Assembly: GCA_964019695.1 (NCBI GenBank)
Contig: OZ026518.1
Location: forward strand, 112,592,836 to 112,656,835
Direction of reading: 5' to 3'
Length of the DNA stretch: 64,000 nt
Source of the DNA: Loripinus fragilis
Taxonomy: Eukaryota; Mollusca; Bivalvia; Lucinida; Lucinidae
The notes beneath the pieces were generated by a model. That model had not been told where the DNA came from, searched no databases, and was given only the letters and a program-made list of their open reading frames with translations. Shown here one piece after another: positions 12,001 to 22,300 of this stretch (within the stretch, counting starts at the first letter, position 1; every line of letters begins with the position of its first letter). The translations under genes and the position numbers were made by a program.

Positions 12001-14032
12001 ATAGGGTTTCTTAGCAATACTTGTCCAGATCCCCTGAAAAATCACAAAGCTACCAAGCCAGCATTCAATGTTGGGCCATCATCGGCACGCCAGTGAAACG
12101 CCATTTAAATGGCGTTTCGCTAGCGGGTCCATGATGGCCCGCTTTTAGTTGTATTTGGATCCTCTCTCCCCTCATCGACTAAAAAATAATAAACGTTGTC
12201 AAAGTTGGACCCCCTCTGACAAAACTCCCTGGATCCGCGCATGCACTCGACAGCTTTATTTATGGTAGAGTTAAAACAACCAGATCTCTCTTCCTCAACG
12301 AGATGATTGCAAAAACTGAAGAAGACAGTAAGTATTACTTTACGAAACAAAGACCAAACACAACCTCCACCCCTAGAATAAATCATAAATCAACAATTAC
12401 ATACCACAGGTAAACCCTTTTGTTTGATTCCAAATATATGTACGCATAGGCAAGAAGTTTCTTTATAAAATATTTACTGTCAAAGTTTTATAAAATTGTC
12501 ATATTCGTAACAAAATTGGTACTTTTCAATAAAAACTATTAATTATACTTACGCGGTCCCTCTCACGGGATTGTAATTTTCTTCCCGGGTGTTTGAAAGC
12601 AATAGAAAAGCCTCAAAAAATCAAAGTAGCCTGCAAAAAGTAATTGAGGATTATCATGAAATTGAGTTAATTGTGACGTTGTCACTTTCCCATTGATATC
12701 CTGGGTCTGGTGTGGTGCTTGATTGTATCGATTCCTGATCTTTGCCCTCTTTCTTACTTTGTGTGACTTTTTGTTTTGTTGAGTCTATAATACCTCTTTC
12801 CACCCTGTCTTACTTGGTCTGACTGAGTGTGTGATAATTGAATGGTTTTCTTAGTCGTCATGTCTGGCATTTACAGTAGTTGACATTTACCGAAGATATG
12901 AGACTTCAAGTTGATATGGTATCTGAGAAGGCCTATGATTCATAAATCAGTCCACCCTTCAGTGATAGTCAACAATGGAATCTCTTTAATTCTGTTTCTC
13001 TCGTGCCAAAATCTTGACTTATAAATAGACCAGATAGGAAATAAGCCATATTGATATATTGTTTAATGTAAAGATAAACTAAAAGCTTTGAAGCGTGACT
13101 CTATTTACAATATTGATATGTTGTTCTAGAAAAACTATAAAAGCTTTGACATACACATAATTGAGCCGTGACTTGAGATTTCCAACAATGTGGTATGTGC
13201 GACCAGCAAAGCCTCAGACCAGCCTGCGCATACACGCAGTCTGGTCAGAGCCTTTGCTAGTCGCTTGAATATTCTATGATTGTTAAGCTACTGACTGAAC
13301 ACCATTTGGAGTTTCTAGGCTTAAAAGGAGGTTGCACAGGCTCGTCTGAGTCTACACTTGTCAAAGTGCCACATTGTTGGAAATCACATGTCACGGCTCA
13401 ATATGTTCCAGCTGGACTGGCTCATATTACGCACTCTGCATCAATCGTTTGAAATAGATAGACCCAAAGGTCATTGGTCAGAGGTCATGGTACATATATA
13501 CTTCTCATTGTTTTTGTGCAATTACTTAGTGTCCATTCTATTTTTGCAATCATCTTGAAGAGAAAGTTGGTGGCTTAGCTTTTATTGTCTTACAGATGTC
13601 TTGTTAATGTAAATGCTCTGTTGCTCTTCATCGCGTTGTCTTGGGTTGGTCTGCAGTGGTATTGTGGTATTTCCTGATCATACTCACTTACTTTTTGTGG
13701 GTTACCCATAGGTTTTAAGATAATAACCATTTTAGTGGCTGCGATATATTGGTGTGGATGTTGTACATAGCCTGTCAAAAAATTAATTCCACGTTAAAAT
13801 GTGCTACTTAAGCTAGTCTTACAATTTTCTTATCAGTCCATCATATTTATGAATGGTATATTTAACCATTTGGTTTGGACTTTCTTGCACACCGGACAAG
13901 GATATCTGAGATTTTACCCTGGGATAGAAAATCTTATCTTACCCATGCTATCTTACCAAGGACGTCAAGTAACGTCATCATGTGTAATTGCATTGTAGCG
14001 TATTCAGGGACTTCTGGAAGCTTACTTTATAA

Positions 14033-14083
<51 letters not shown>

Positions 14084-14732
14084 ATATATAAATATAAACA
14101 GTGGTGAGCAAGAAAAAAAATCCATTATTCGTGTGAGGATAGGATAGAAAAATCCGTCCCTCAGGATCACCATTTGTCATCACTCGGCAAGCCTCGTGAT
14201 GCCAAACGGTGGTCCTCGGGACGGATTTTTCTATCATATCCTCACACTCATGATAGATTCTTCTATTCTCTGTTTTCCAGACAGCAGACAGAAGCGGCAG
14301 GTTAATCCAGCTGAAGGTCCCGTTGCATTTACAGCCTCTCTGAAGCCTCAGTGTAAAGGCAGTACGGGTACCAGAACGAACCAAATTCTCAGTTTCGGAA
14401 CTTCTATCACGAACCTTGGTGGTGCATACAACCCAACCACTGGACAATTCACTGTACCACGTGACGGCGTGTACATGTTTGCATCGTCTATTCTTGCTTA
14501 TAGCAACACAAACCTGAATATCGTGCATGTATCTATAGCAGTTAATGGTAAAATTCAGGCTAAGATGTTGGCAGTTTCTGAAATCCTTCAACACCGTGAC
14601 CAGGGTGCTAACACAGCGATTCTTGATCTGAAACTAGGGGATATTGTGTGGGCTAAGGCTATTGACCACACCGCAATATGCACGATAAGTTCACTTTCAA
14701 CATTTACAGGGACTCTTCTCTACGCGTATTGA
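9027..14732 (+). CDS. C1q domain-containing secreted protein A (3 exons)
   Basis: Predicted exons: 9027-9168, 11345-11563 and 14281-14732, with donors AAA|GTAGGT and TAG|GTAAGG and acceptors ending ACAG and TTCCAG. Both introns are phase 1 and the frame is continuous, giving 270 residues. Residues 1-18 are a hydrophobic signal peptide ending ANAA. About 25-118 are heptad-rich coiled coil. R123-Q-K-R126 is a furin-type site. About 133-270 form the C1q head (GPVAFTASL start, FTVPRDGVYMF core, HRDQGANTAILDL, and terminal TGTLLYAY). Such proteins are secreted pattern-recognition lectins that form trimers, greatly expanded in bivalves; the ligand is unknown. The start ATG has a good context (AAAATGG); an in-frame upstream TTG is not needed. 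Introns hold a SINE, foldbacks, repeats and two GAGCC MITEs. Paralogue: 48120-52216. Confidence 0.88.
9340..9540 (+). mobile_element. tRNA-headed SINE in intron 1 of C1q gene A
   Basis: The A-box-like GCGCAGTGGTAGAGTG and B-box-like GCTGCGGGTTCGGGCC are followed by TGTGTCCTTGAGCAAGA and end near GGGACGTAAAGAATC plus an A-rich tail. This is a layout typical of mollusc tRNA-derived SINEs. It lies sense to the host gene. Confidence 0.65.
9796..9970. repeat. Near-perfect foldback element in intron 1
   Basis: The left arm (GTAGACTGGCTCCAG ... CTTGTAGCCAGTCTAACTCT) is repeated in inverted order after a 15-nt loop (AGAGTTAGACTGGCTACAAG ... GAGCCAGTCTA). It would form a long hairpin in nascent RNA. 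No ORF. Confidence 0.7.
9980..10395. repeat. ~90-95-bp tandem repeats, intron 1 of C1q gene A
   Basis: About 4.5 units, each with TGTCAGGAAT, AAACTA, TTTTAGCTGTCAGGCAG, CTTGACAAAAGTCATGTCTA and CTGTCCACAGCTA. TAGCTGT and ACAGCTA within a unit can pair, so every unit is also a potential hairpin. Confidence 0.7.
11130..11290. repeat. Foldback element 5' of exon 2
   Basis: Inverted arms share GGTTAACATCAGGATT and AATCCTGATGTTAACC. The central hairpin is GTGATGTTCA - loop - TGAACATCAC. Outer ends read AATTGGTGCATTC and GAATGCATCAATT. A diverged half copy lies near 10405-10500. The right edge ends about 55 nt before the exon 2 acceptor. Confidence 0.7.
11642..11868 (+). repeat. GAGCC-ended MITE, copy 2 (intron 2 of C1q gene A)
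   Basis: Full-length copy with terminal inverted repeats, starting 79 nt after the exon 2 donor. It carries the internal palindrome around GCGCATACGCGC. Confidence 0.75.
11943..12247 (-). repeat. GGATC-ended interspersed repeat, copy 3
   Basis: About 300 bp. The outer edges are GGGCGGATCCAGAGGG and CCTGGATCCGCGCATG, in inverted relation. Contains GAAACGCCATTTAAATGGCG, a palindrome shared with 2275-2570. Lies in intron 2 of C1q gene A. Confidence 0.65.
12672..12774 (+). mobile_element. Penelope-like 3'-UTR end fragment
   Basis: About 100 bp matching the terminal part of the Penelope-like 3' UTR at 24115-24215: GTCACTTTCCCATTG, CCTGGGT, ATCGATTCCTGATCTTTGC, then TTCTTACTTT. Confidence 0.65.
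13160..13402 (+). repeat. GAGCC-ended MITE, copy 3
   Basis: Intact ends ATTGAGCCGTGACTTGAG and CACGGCTCAAT. Lies within intron 2 of C1q gene A. Confidence 0.75.
13507..13712 (+). mobile_element. Diverged Penelope-like 3'-end relative
   Basis: Shares TTAGTGTCCATTCTA, TTTTGCAATCA and ATTTCCTGATCATACTC then ACTTACTTT with 62190-62412. The closing CCTGAT...CTTACTTT resembles the 3' end of the main Penelope-like family, so this is probably a second subfamily. Confidence 0.4.
14030..14086. repeat. (AAAT)n microsatellite
   Basis: About 14 units of ATAA/AAAT directly before the foldback at 14131. Confidence 0.9.
14131..14247. repeat. Perfect-type foldback next to C1q gene A exon 3 acceptor
   Basis: A 117-bp palindrome: the left end GTGTGAGGATAGGATAGAAA mirrors the right end, and similarity continues to a centre near GGCAAGCC. 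Only 33 nt separate it from the acceptor AG at 14279-14280. The long minus-strand ORF at 14022-14594 spans it antisense to exon 3 and is a shadow. Confidence 0.8.
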
Positions 14733-14767
14733 GGCTTGGCGGCTTCAAAACTGCATTGACATATATA

Positions 14768-14980
14768 TGAGCCGCGACATGAGATTTCCAACAATGTGGT
14801 ATGTGCGACAAGCCAAGCCTCAGATCAGTCTGCGTATATGCTTGAATATTCTCTGATTGTTAATCTACTGACTGAACAGCATTTTGAGTTTATAAGCTTA
14901 AAAGGAGGCTTCACATGCTCGTCTGAGTCTTCACTTGTCAAAATGCCACATTGTTGGAAATCACATGTTTCGATTCATAT
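14768..14980 (+). repeat. GAGCC-ended MITE, copy 4 (3' region of C1q gene A)
   Basis: Starts 35 nt after the stop codon and has lost about 30 bp internally. It would be part of the mRNA 3' UTR if the poly(A) signal at 15063 is used. Confidence 0.65.
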
Positions 14981-15062
14981 GTATAATTATATCAGCTGGC
15001 TTCTGATGAAGTTAGTTGATATAGAACTACGCATGTTTCCATCTTTATTATGCATGATATAA

Positions 15063-15068
15063 AATAAA
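15063..15068 (+). other. Possible poly(A) signal AATAAA
   Basis: First AATAAA downstream of the C1q gene A stop codon, 331 nt away with MITE copy 4 between. No transcript evidence. Confidence 0.35.
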
Positions 15069-15502
15069 ACCACTAGAATGAGTAAAAATCAGATGTCTTT
15101 TCTTTCTTGTCTTACTTGTTTTTCATTGAGTACGAGAAACGACTAACACATGGACTGTACAACTAGCGGTGCCACAGAGCAGCTTGTTCACCAAATAAGC
15201 CTGTATATAGTCCTAGCTTGGACACAGTAACAAAGCTTGGGTTCTTCGCTGAACACCCACAGAGCCCAGACTCATCTTAGTTTTCGCTTGCTGATTTTGA
15301 CATACACAGGTTCAATTGTCAAAGGCATGCATATACGTCTATCTATTTTTACAGTCAAAAACTGATAATATGACCAGAGATGGTGTATCAGCGTCTTAGA
15401 CTAGCTGGGCAAAAACGATAACAACGACATGACATCCAAAATACAACAAAAATAAAGCAAATGAGCTTAAATGTCAGTTTGCATGGGTTTGATGTGATAT
15501 GG

Positions 15503-16302
15503 AAGTAAGTAAGGGTGCAAAGATCAGGAATCGATGCAATCAAGTACCACACCTGACTCAGGATACCAATGGTAAAGTGACAAACTCACAGCTAGACACC
15601 ACAGACGATGGCCAAGAGGCCAGCCCCTTCCCAGCAGGTGACCACAGGGCACACACAAACAGACGCGCACAAAGGCATAGCAAACATAAGACAGAAAAAA
15701 ACATAAAAGATCCACAAAAGAAGTACCGCTTTGGAACGGTCAGTAAAATATTTTACTGGAAGGCTTAAACTGGTTTCACGGTGCCAACCTCACCCTTTAT
15801 TCAGATGTGGATCAAGACACATAGATATTTGGTTTGCATGAAAGACCCCTAACTTATCAATGCATCGTCTCCTAGAACATATAAATCAAGGTATAACAAG
15901 GAGATAAAATAAAGATAAGGACTCAACAGTAGAAAAAAACTGAACACTGGAGCAAAAGAAATCCAACAGGTTAACCCGGTGGGCCCGACAAACAGCAAAA
16001 GCATCAGGCCCCTACCATCTCATCAATAGATAAGTCCTTAAGTCGGAACCGTCATAGAGTCTGAAGTCCGACTCACCGGCGTGCAATTAAAGAGGAAAGC
16101 AAAGTTGCCAACCGTGATTGGGTTGACCACCAAGCATGCAGTCTGTTGCAATACTTTAATGTTATAGCCATTTTTTGTCATGGGAAATTATTTTAATGAA
16201 CTGCGCTGAAAAATTATAAGAGCCAACAATCTTCTTCAATTTATACACCAAGTCACCATAGAAATCAGGTTAGGAAAGTCCTTGGTGCAAGAGAGAGTTA
16301 AG
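15503..16302 (-). mobile_element. Penelope-like element, 3' fragment (RT C-terminus plus 3' UTR)
   Basis: Reverse-oriented counterpart of about 23412-24215: on the minus strand it runs from LLRQGLL-like codons of the RT C-terminus, through the stop and the ~540-nt 3' UTR (with a variant of AGTAAAATATTTTACT), to the end GATCTTTGCACCC then TTACTTAC. The ORFs at 15499-15768 and 15524-15715 are UTR shadows. It abuts a second fragment at 16303 head to tail. Confidence 0.8.
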
Positions 16303-16870
16303 GTAAGTAAGGGTGCAAAGATCAGGAATCGATATAATCAAGTACCACACCTGACCCAGGATACCAATGGAAAAGTGACAAACTCACAGCAGACACCACA
16401 AACGATGGACAAGAGGTCAGCCATTTCCCAGCAGGTGACCACAAAGCACATATAAACAGACGCGCACAAAGACATAGCAAACACAAGACAGAACAAAAAC
16501 ATAAAAGATCCACAAAAGAAGTACCGCCTTGGAACGGTCAGTAAAATATTTTACTGGAGGGCTTAAGCCGGTTTAACCGCGCCAACCTTACCCTTAATTC
16601 AGATGTGGATCAAGACACATAGATATTTGGTTTGCATGAAAGACCCCTAACTTATCTATGCATCATCTCCTAAAACATATAAATCAAGATATAACAAGGA
16701 GATAAAGCAAAGATAAGGACTCAACAGTAAATAAAACTGAATACTGGAGCAAAAGAAATCCAACAGGTTAACCCCGGTGGGCCCGACAAACAGCCAAAGC
16801 ATCAGGCCCCTACCATCTCATCAATAGATAAGTCTTTAAGTCAACATAGAAATCAGGTTCCGAAAGTCCT
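16303..16870 (-). mobile_element. Penelope-like element, second tandem 3' fragment
   Basis: Same 3' UTR as the preceding fragment, in the same orientation. Near 16845-16860 the RT C-terminal codons jump straight to the UTR at a GACTT repeat, so about 230 bp are missing. It ends at a T-run at 16871. Confidence 0.75.
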
Positions 16871-17934
16871 TTTTTTTTTTAGTTCTTATTGCTTTATTCT
16901 CCCCGTCCATCGGTGTGTAGGGGGTCGGGGAGGACCATCCCCCTCTCACACCTAACAAACTACAATTTTTTTTATAAATAAAAACCAATGTATACTAAAT
17001 TAATATACTTATTGCTTTCTGTAAAGGCAGCAACTTAATTATTCATATCTGGTCGTGGCTCGAGGCTTCTTCTATTAAGGAAGGGAAATCCGGTTTTGTT
17101 TATAATTTGGTAAGGAGTTAATAAGCTTTTTGGGCCGCGCAAATGTGCGGGCATTCCATAAAAGTCTATGCATTAACCTTTAAGGCGCCTATCACAAAAA
17201 GTTGTATGTTTTTGTTGTTTGCTGAACACTTTTGAAGCCTCGTAGACAAACAGTGTAGATGCAGAACAGACTGCTTTTTAAGGAGCAGTCTGATCTAGGT
17301 CTACACTGTCTGCGTCTATATTTATGTTAAACAATAAACAGATACCACACCTCATTATTAGCTTTTACCCTTATATTAGACCAGACCTAATTACGTATTC
17401 ATGAGGTGCCGCCTTTACAGTAACCAAAAAGTTCAAGAGTACACACCCTAGCAGGGCTGTGGAAATACCATGCCTGATTTGTCCGACCTGGTCCCATTTC
17501 ATTCAGGACAAGTTGAAAATTTCAATTTACTTGTTCTTGAACAAGTGCAAAATTTGCTATAAAGCTAATAAAATTTTGTATTTCATATTTAGATTAATTG
17601 TTATGAGTTCACATGTTGCATTGAGAACAGTGTGGATCCTGATCAGCTGACTTCTTCAGAAGCCAGCTGATCTGGATCTTCACTGTTTACAAGAGAGTTG
17701 ATATCTGCATGGTTTCATACTTTTTTCGAAAGTGTAAACTGTTTAAGCACAGAAAGGAATAAGCTAATCTGTACTATCGGACAAGTAAAATTTTCTTTGG
17801 ACAAGTACATTATGGCCATTTACGAGTCCCTTGACAAGTAGAAAATTTTACTATTTCCACACCCCTGCACCCTAGGCTAGAGAGACTGTATGGGATATTA
17901 CATAAATATGCAAGTTACAACAACAACAACATGA
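16871..17934. other. No gene; hairpin-type repeats
   Basis: Contains two palindromic snippets of a family with GATCAGACTG/CAGTCTGATC-like arms (17260-17330 and 17625-17690) and an end like CCTTTAAGGCGCC at about 17176. Short ORFs are unrecognised. Confidence 0.4.
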
Positions 17935-18172
17935 AGTCAAAAAAAAAAAAAAAAGGGGGAGAGATGGATAGAAAGAATGAGTAAAAAAGGAAGAGAAAAT
18001 AGAAGAGAGAGAAAAAACAAAAAAGAAGGAAAATCTGACCCGGCAACAGGGCATGAATGATTGTTGTGCTGACAATTATCTTGTTTACATTTTTTTTGTA
18101 AAGGACTTTTCTCTATCTTAACACCGTAGAATGTCATAAAACAATGTTTATGGACTGATAATTATGCTATGA

Positions 18173-19144
18173 TTAATCTATACTGTTTACTAGTGGCAAA
18201 AATCGACTCCAATCCTTCTCAAATTTAGTTAGCTCATTATTGTTAATGGCTATCTCCATGTGTGTTTTATACATAAATAAAAGTTTTCTCTTAAACACTT
18301 CCAAGAATAAAGACTGTTGATTACATCGAGTACAGTAAATATAATATTTGGTATATAAAAGTATGAAGTTAAGTATTTTTGATTCAGTTTTTCCTCGTTC
18401 CCAACCGAATATAAACCATTTTTCAGTAGGTGAACAGTCAATGCCGTATGCATTCAGCCAACCTGTTACTTTTTTTATGAATGTTTGGGTTTGGTCACAG
18501 CTCCAGAGAAGATGGTTAATAGATTCATCACATGAATGGCAGTAATAACATAATGCATCATCTCTCACTTTCATATTATGAAGAATTTTATTTGTCACCA
18601 AGATCTTGTGGTTGATACTTATTTGGAACCAACGGACAGCAGAGTGTTTAGTTGTCTCAAAAGGAAGTGCATATATTTTAGCCCAGTCTTCATCTGTGAA
18701 GTTGTATGCCTTATTCCAGATTAATTTTCCAGTTGGTATATCTTTATTTTGATTAAGGATATGATACATAGCTTGTGAACCCTTTTTTTGCTTTAAGAGT
18801 GGATGGATATGGTTTGGTATAATGGGATTTTGATTTTTACTATTAATTTTTACATTGACATGTTTTAGATATAATTTTATGGCTCGCAGTGTTCCGTAAT
18901 ACTGTAAATGATTTGTTTGTACTCCTGTCGTTTCTATAAATTCTTCTAGAGTGTAAAATTCCCCATCTTCTTTGATTAAGTCATTAATGTATTTGATACC
19001 TTTTTTATACCAGTTTGTATAGTATATGTGTATTCCCCCTACTTTAATGTTATTATTATTATAAAATAAAGGGCATTTAAGGACTTGGTCTTCATTTAAG
19101 ACCTTTTCACTGTTAATTTTTATGAATGCATTTAAGACATCCAC
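18173..19144 (-). pseudogene. LINE ORF2 C-terminal region (zf-RVT-like)
   Basis: 323 codons open. Shows the C-x2-C-x4-H-x4/5-C-like cluster CYYCHSCDESINHLLWSC, typical of the zinc-binding region after LINE reverse transcriptases, followed by an aromatic-rich tail. It is in a different frame from the RT part, so there is a frameshift in the gap 19145-19214. Confidence 0.75.
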
Positions 19145-19214
19145 CCAGAATGGATTTTTGATACTTTTTTTTGCAATGTTCTATGTAATTTAAATGGCAA
19201 CACATTAATTTGTT

Positions 19215-20858
19215 TTAGTCAATATATGATTTAATGAAATGTTGCCATTTACTGTCATAGGTAATGAGCCGTCTGAGCCAAGTAAGCTTCAATGCATCAA
19301 TAAAGGCTTTTATGTTTATCATTTTTAGTCCCCCCTCCGAATACTGTTTTACGCAGATTGAGGTTTTAAGTTTGGTTTTCTTATTCCACAGGAAAGTAAA
19401 TAGAATATTATTTATTTCATTAACAATTGATTCACTAGGGTTTGGAAGTGTAATAAAAAGATGATTTAAAGTTGGAATAAACATTGTTTTTATAACTGTC
19501 ACCTTTCCCAGGGGTGATAGCATTCGGCGCTGCCATTGAGTTGCTGTTTTTTCTAAAAGCTTGATTTTCTCTGTGTAATTTCCTTTAGCCATCTTGTCAA
19601 GATCTGTGTTAAAATTTATTCCTAATAATTTGAAAGTGTCTTTCCCCCATGACAATTTCCATTTAGTTTTTATAGTGTCTGAACTGTATTTCTTGGAGCC
19701 TATCCATACAATTTGTGTTTTATCATAATTTATCTTCAGCCCTGATATTTTTGAGAATTTTTCTAATTCTTCAAGGGTATGATTAAGGGAGTCATCTGAC
19801 CCATCTAAAATAACGGTTGTATCATCTGCAAACTGAGATATTTTGAATTCTTTGAGTTCAATTTTAATTCCTTTTATATTTTTATTTTTTCGTAGTTTTG
19901 TTGATAAAAATTCGGCACAAATTATGAAAATGTAAGGTGACAGAGGATCCCCTTGTCGACAGCCACGCCCTATTTGAAACCAGGATGATAAGTGTCCACA
20001 TTGTATTACTGCAGATGAGATACCTTTATAAAAAACATCTATCCATCTTCTAAATGATTCACCAAAATTTAAGAATTTTAAAGCTTTGCGTATAAAAGAC
20101 CATGACAGTGAATCAAAGGCTTTCTAAAAGTCTATCAAAAGTAGAAGTCCAGGAATTTCTTTTTGTTCTGTATGGTTTATTAAGTCATATAAAAGGCGCG
20201 TATTTTCACCCATATATCTGCCCTGAATTAATCCTGTTTGGTCTTTATCTATGAGACTGTCTAGATTTGGTTTTATTCTGTTCGCGATAGAACCTGATGC
20301 AATTTTATAAACCGTGTCTAAGAGGGTAATGGGTCGCCAATTTTTTAGGTAAAGTTTGGGCTTATTTTCTTTTGGGATACAAGTAACCACCCCTTGTTTT
20401 TGTGAAATTGACAGTTCCCCTTTCATGTAACCATAGTTTAGGGACCTCAATACAAACTGGCCTATGTCTTTCCAGAAAACTTTGAAAAATTCTGCTGCAA
20501 AGCCACTTATGCCTGGACTTTTTTCATTTTTCATGTTGTATAAAGTTTTTGAGATTTCTTCATATGTCAAAAGTCCTTCTAGATTATTTGCTTGATCATC
20601 AGATAGTGTTTTCATATAATTAACTTTGACATATTCTTCAAGATCTATGTCCTCTAGATCACTATCTTGACTTTGATACAGAGTTTTATAAAAGTTTTCA
20701 GCTTCTTTTAATATTTCTTTCTGTTCTGATATTACAGTTCCATCATCCTTTTGTAATTGGGTCATTGTTTTTGATATAAAGTTATGTTTTTCAAGATTGC
20801 AAAAATATTTGGTTGGTTTTTCTCCTTGGTCTATATCTTTAGCCTTAGATCTGATCAT
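19215..20858 (-). pseudogene. LINE reverse transcriptase domain, with internal stop
   Basis: A single frame through the whole interval apart from a TAG at 20124-20126, at the position between LLLLIDF and KAFDSLSW where the family normally has an acidic residue. RT motifs seen: WRPITLLDTVYKI, QTGLIQGRY, CRQGDPLSPYIF and QFADDTTV (catalytic DD). The catalytic core is present but the nonsense codon and flanking frameshifts rule out a working ORF2. Confidence 0.85.
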
Positions 20859-20947
20859 GCTACCTTTAAGGTTTTCTTGTCGAATAGAGTATAGTTCTGT
20901 TTTGTAATTTTCTAATTCTTCAATTTTACTTTCATTTAAATTTTGCT

Positions 20948-21343
20948 CTATTTTTTTATGTTAGATAATAATTCCTGTTCCCTTATATTTTTTAATTTAT
21001 TTTTATGACTTGAGTATGAGATTGCAGTTCGTCGAAGTTCCATTAGCAGCACATCTAAAAACAGTTGGTCGTTGATAGTAAATTGTATATCTTTAACAGG
21101 AATATTGTTGATATCATCAAAATTATAAACTGGGAGTGCATATTGTGCTTTTATTTCGGATATTCTTTTATTAATTATTTTTAAGTAATCTTTATCTGAA
21201 AGTAAGGAATTATTATGTTTCCAGTAACCTTTTCCTTGGTTAAAATTTGTGAATTGTAGTTCTAAAACAATAGGAGAATGATCCGACCTATAGCTGGACT
21301 CAATTTTTGTTTGTTTTACATATTGCATGGTTGTTTCTGACAC
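20948..21343 (-). pseudogene. LINE endonuclease C-terminal part and linker
   Basis: 131 open codons starting shortly before YRSDHSPIVLEL, the SDH motif that closes endonuclease/exonuclease/phosphatase domains. The rest is an alpha-helical linker to the RT. The segment 21344-21640 between this and the N-terminal part is broken by stops. Confidence 0.7.
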
Positions 21344-21640
21344 TAAAAAATAACCAAGCCTAGCTTGTTTTAGAGGGTTTCTTTTCCGCCATGTATAGCA
21401 TTTTTTTAAAGGAAATGTTTCTCTAAAGGGATCTACAATGTTTTTTCATATATTTTGCCTAAAAGTTTGTCACGTGCTTTTGGGTTATTAACATGTTTGT
21501 AATTATAACTATCCATATTGGGGTCAAGAACCAAATTATAATCTCCACATATTGTAAAATCTGAATTGCCAATTTCATCTATGTGTGTAAATATATTTTC
21601 ATAAAAGGCTGTATTATCTGAGTTTGGTCCATAAGGTCAC

Positions 21641-21961
21641 TTAGGTAAACCTTTGGTTATTTACTGTTATATCTAAAATAATATAATTTCCAGTCTCATC
21701 TGAGATCTGTTTGTGTATTTTATAGTCTATATTTTTCCAAAAAAGAATAGCTACTCCTCTTGCATTGGACTTATAACTACTGAAAATACAGTCACTCCCC
21801 CACTGATTTCTAATAAAAAATTCGTCATTTTTAGTGAAGTGTGTATCCTGTAAACAATAGATGTCCATCCGTTTTGCTTTTAAAAACTCAAAAATATCAG
21901 TTCTCTTATTTATTCCCCCAAGTCCTTGTGTGTTGTATGAAAATATTTTTAAGTCAGCCAT
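21641..21961 (-). pseudogene. LINE endonuclease N-terminal part
   Basis: 106 codons. FSYNTQGLGG (metal-binding Asn region) and CLQDTHF (catalytic-type Q-[DE]-T-H) are typical of LINE apurinic endonucleases. The ATG at 21961 is a plausible ORF2 start. Confidence 0.8.
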
Positions 21962-22116
21962 TTACATGATGTTCTGCATTTTGTATAGTATGTGTCAGCA
22001 TAAAGTGTTGCCGGGTCAAAAATTTTACAACAGGTGAAAAGCATTTTTACAAAAAGTTCAGAAATGTTTTGCAGTTTTTGCACAACTTAACATTATTTTA
22101 CTCACTATAATCAGAT

Positions 22117-22117
<1 letters not shown>

Positions 22118-22214
<97 letters not shown>
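22118..22214. repeat. (TA)n microsatellite
   Basis: Nearly 50 TA units between the LINE and the Penelope-like copy. Naiad-type elements are known to favour microsatellites, but about 90 bp separate the tract from the recognisable RT. Confidence 0.95.
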
Positions 22215-22215
<1 letters not shown>

Positions 22216-22300
22216 GTTCTTTAAATGTTTCATAATGATAGAAATGTATTTGCTAGCTTGTACCGAAAAAAGCTACTGTACTTGACCCAGTAAGAGCACT

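Larger units (their letters stand above)
17935..21961 (-). mobile_element. L1-like LINE retrotransposon, decayed
   Basis: On the minus strand this contains an apurinic-type endonuclease, then reverse transcriptase, then a C-terminal zinc-finger-like region, the order of L1-clade LINE ORF2. Several frameshifts and at least one nonsense codon show it is dead. A T-run on the minus strand (17940-17954 as A-run on +) lies near the presumed 3' end. Coding pieces are listed separately. No separate ORF1 was recognised. A (TA)n tract lies beyond the 5' end. Confidence 0.8.

Noticed and set aside
14022..14594. 190-codon minus-strand ORF
   Set aside because: Antisense to C1q exon 3 and a foldback, and begins or ends in an (AAAT)n run; no domain.
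15499..16513. Short ORFs with CARLFICALW-like peptides, also at 23998 and 45342
   Set aside because: These recur in every Penelope-like 3' UTR copy in differing frames; they are UTR shadows.
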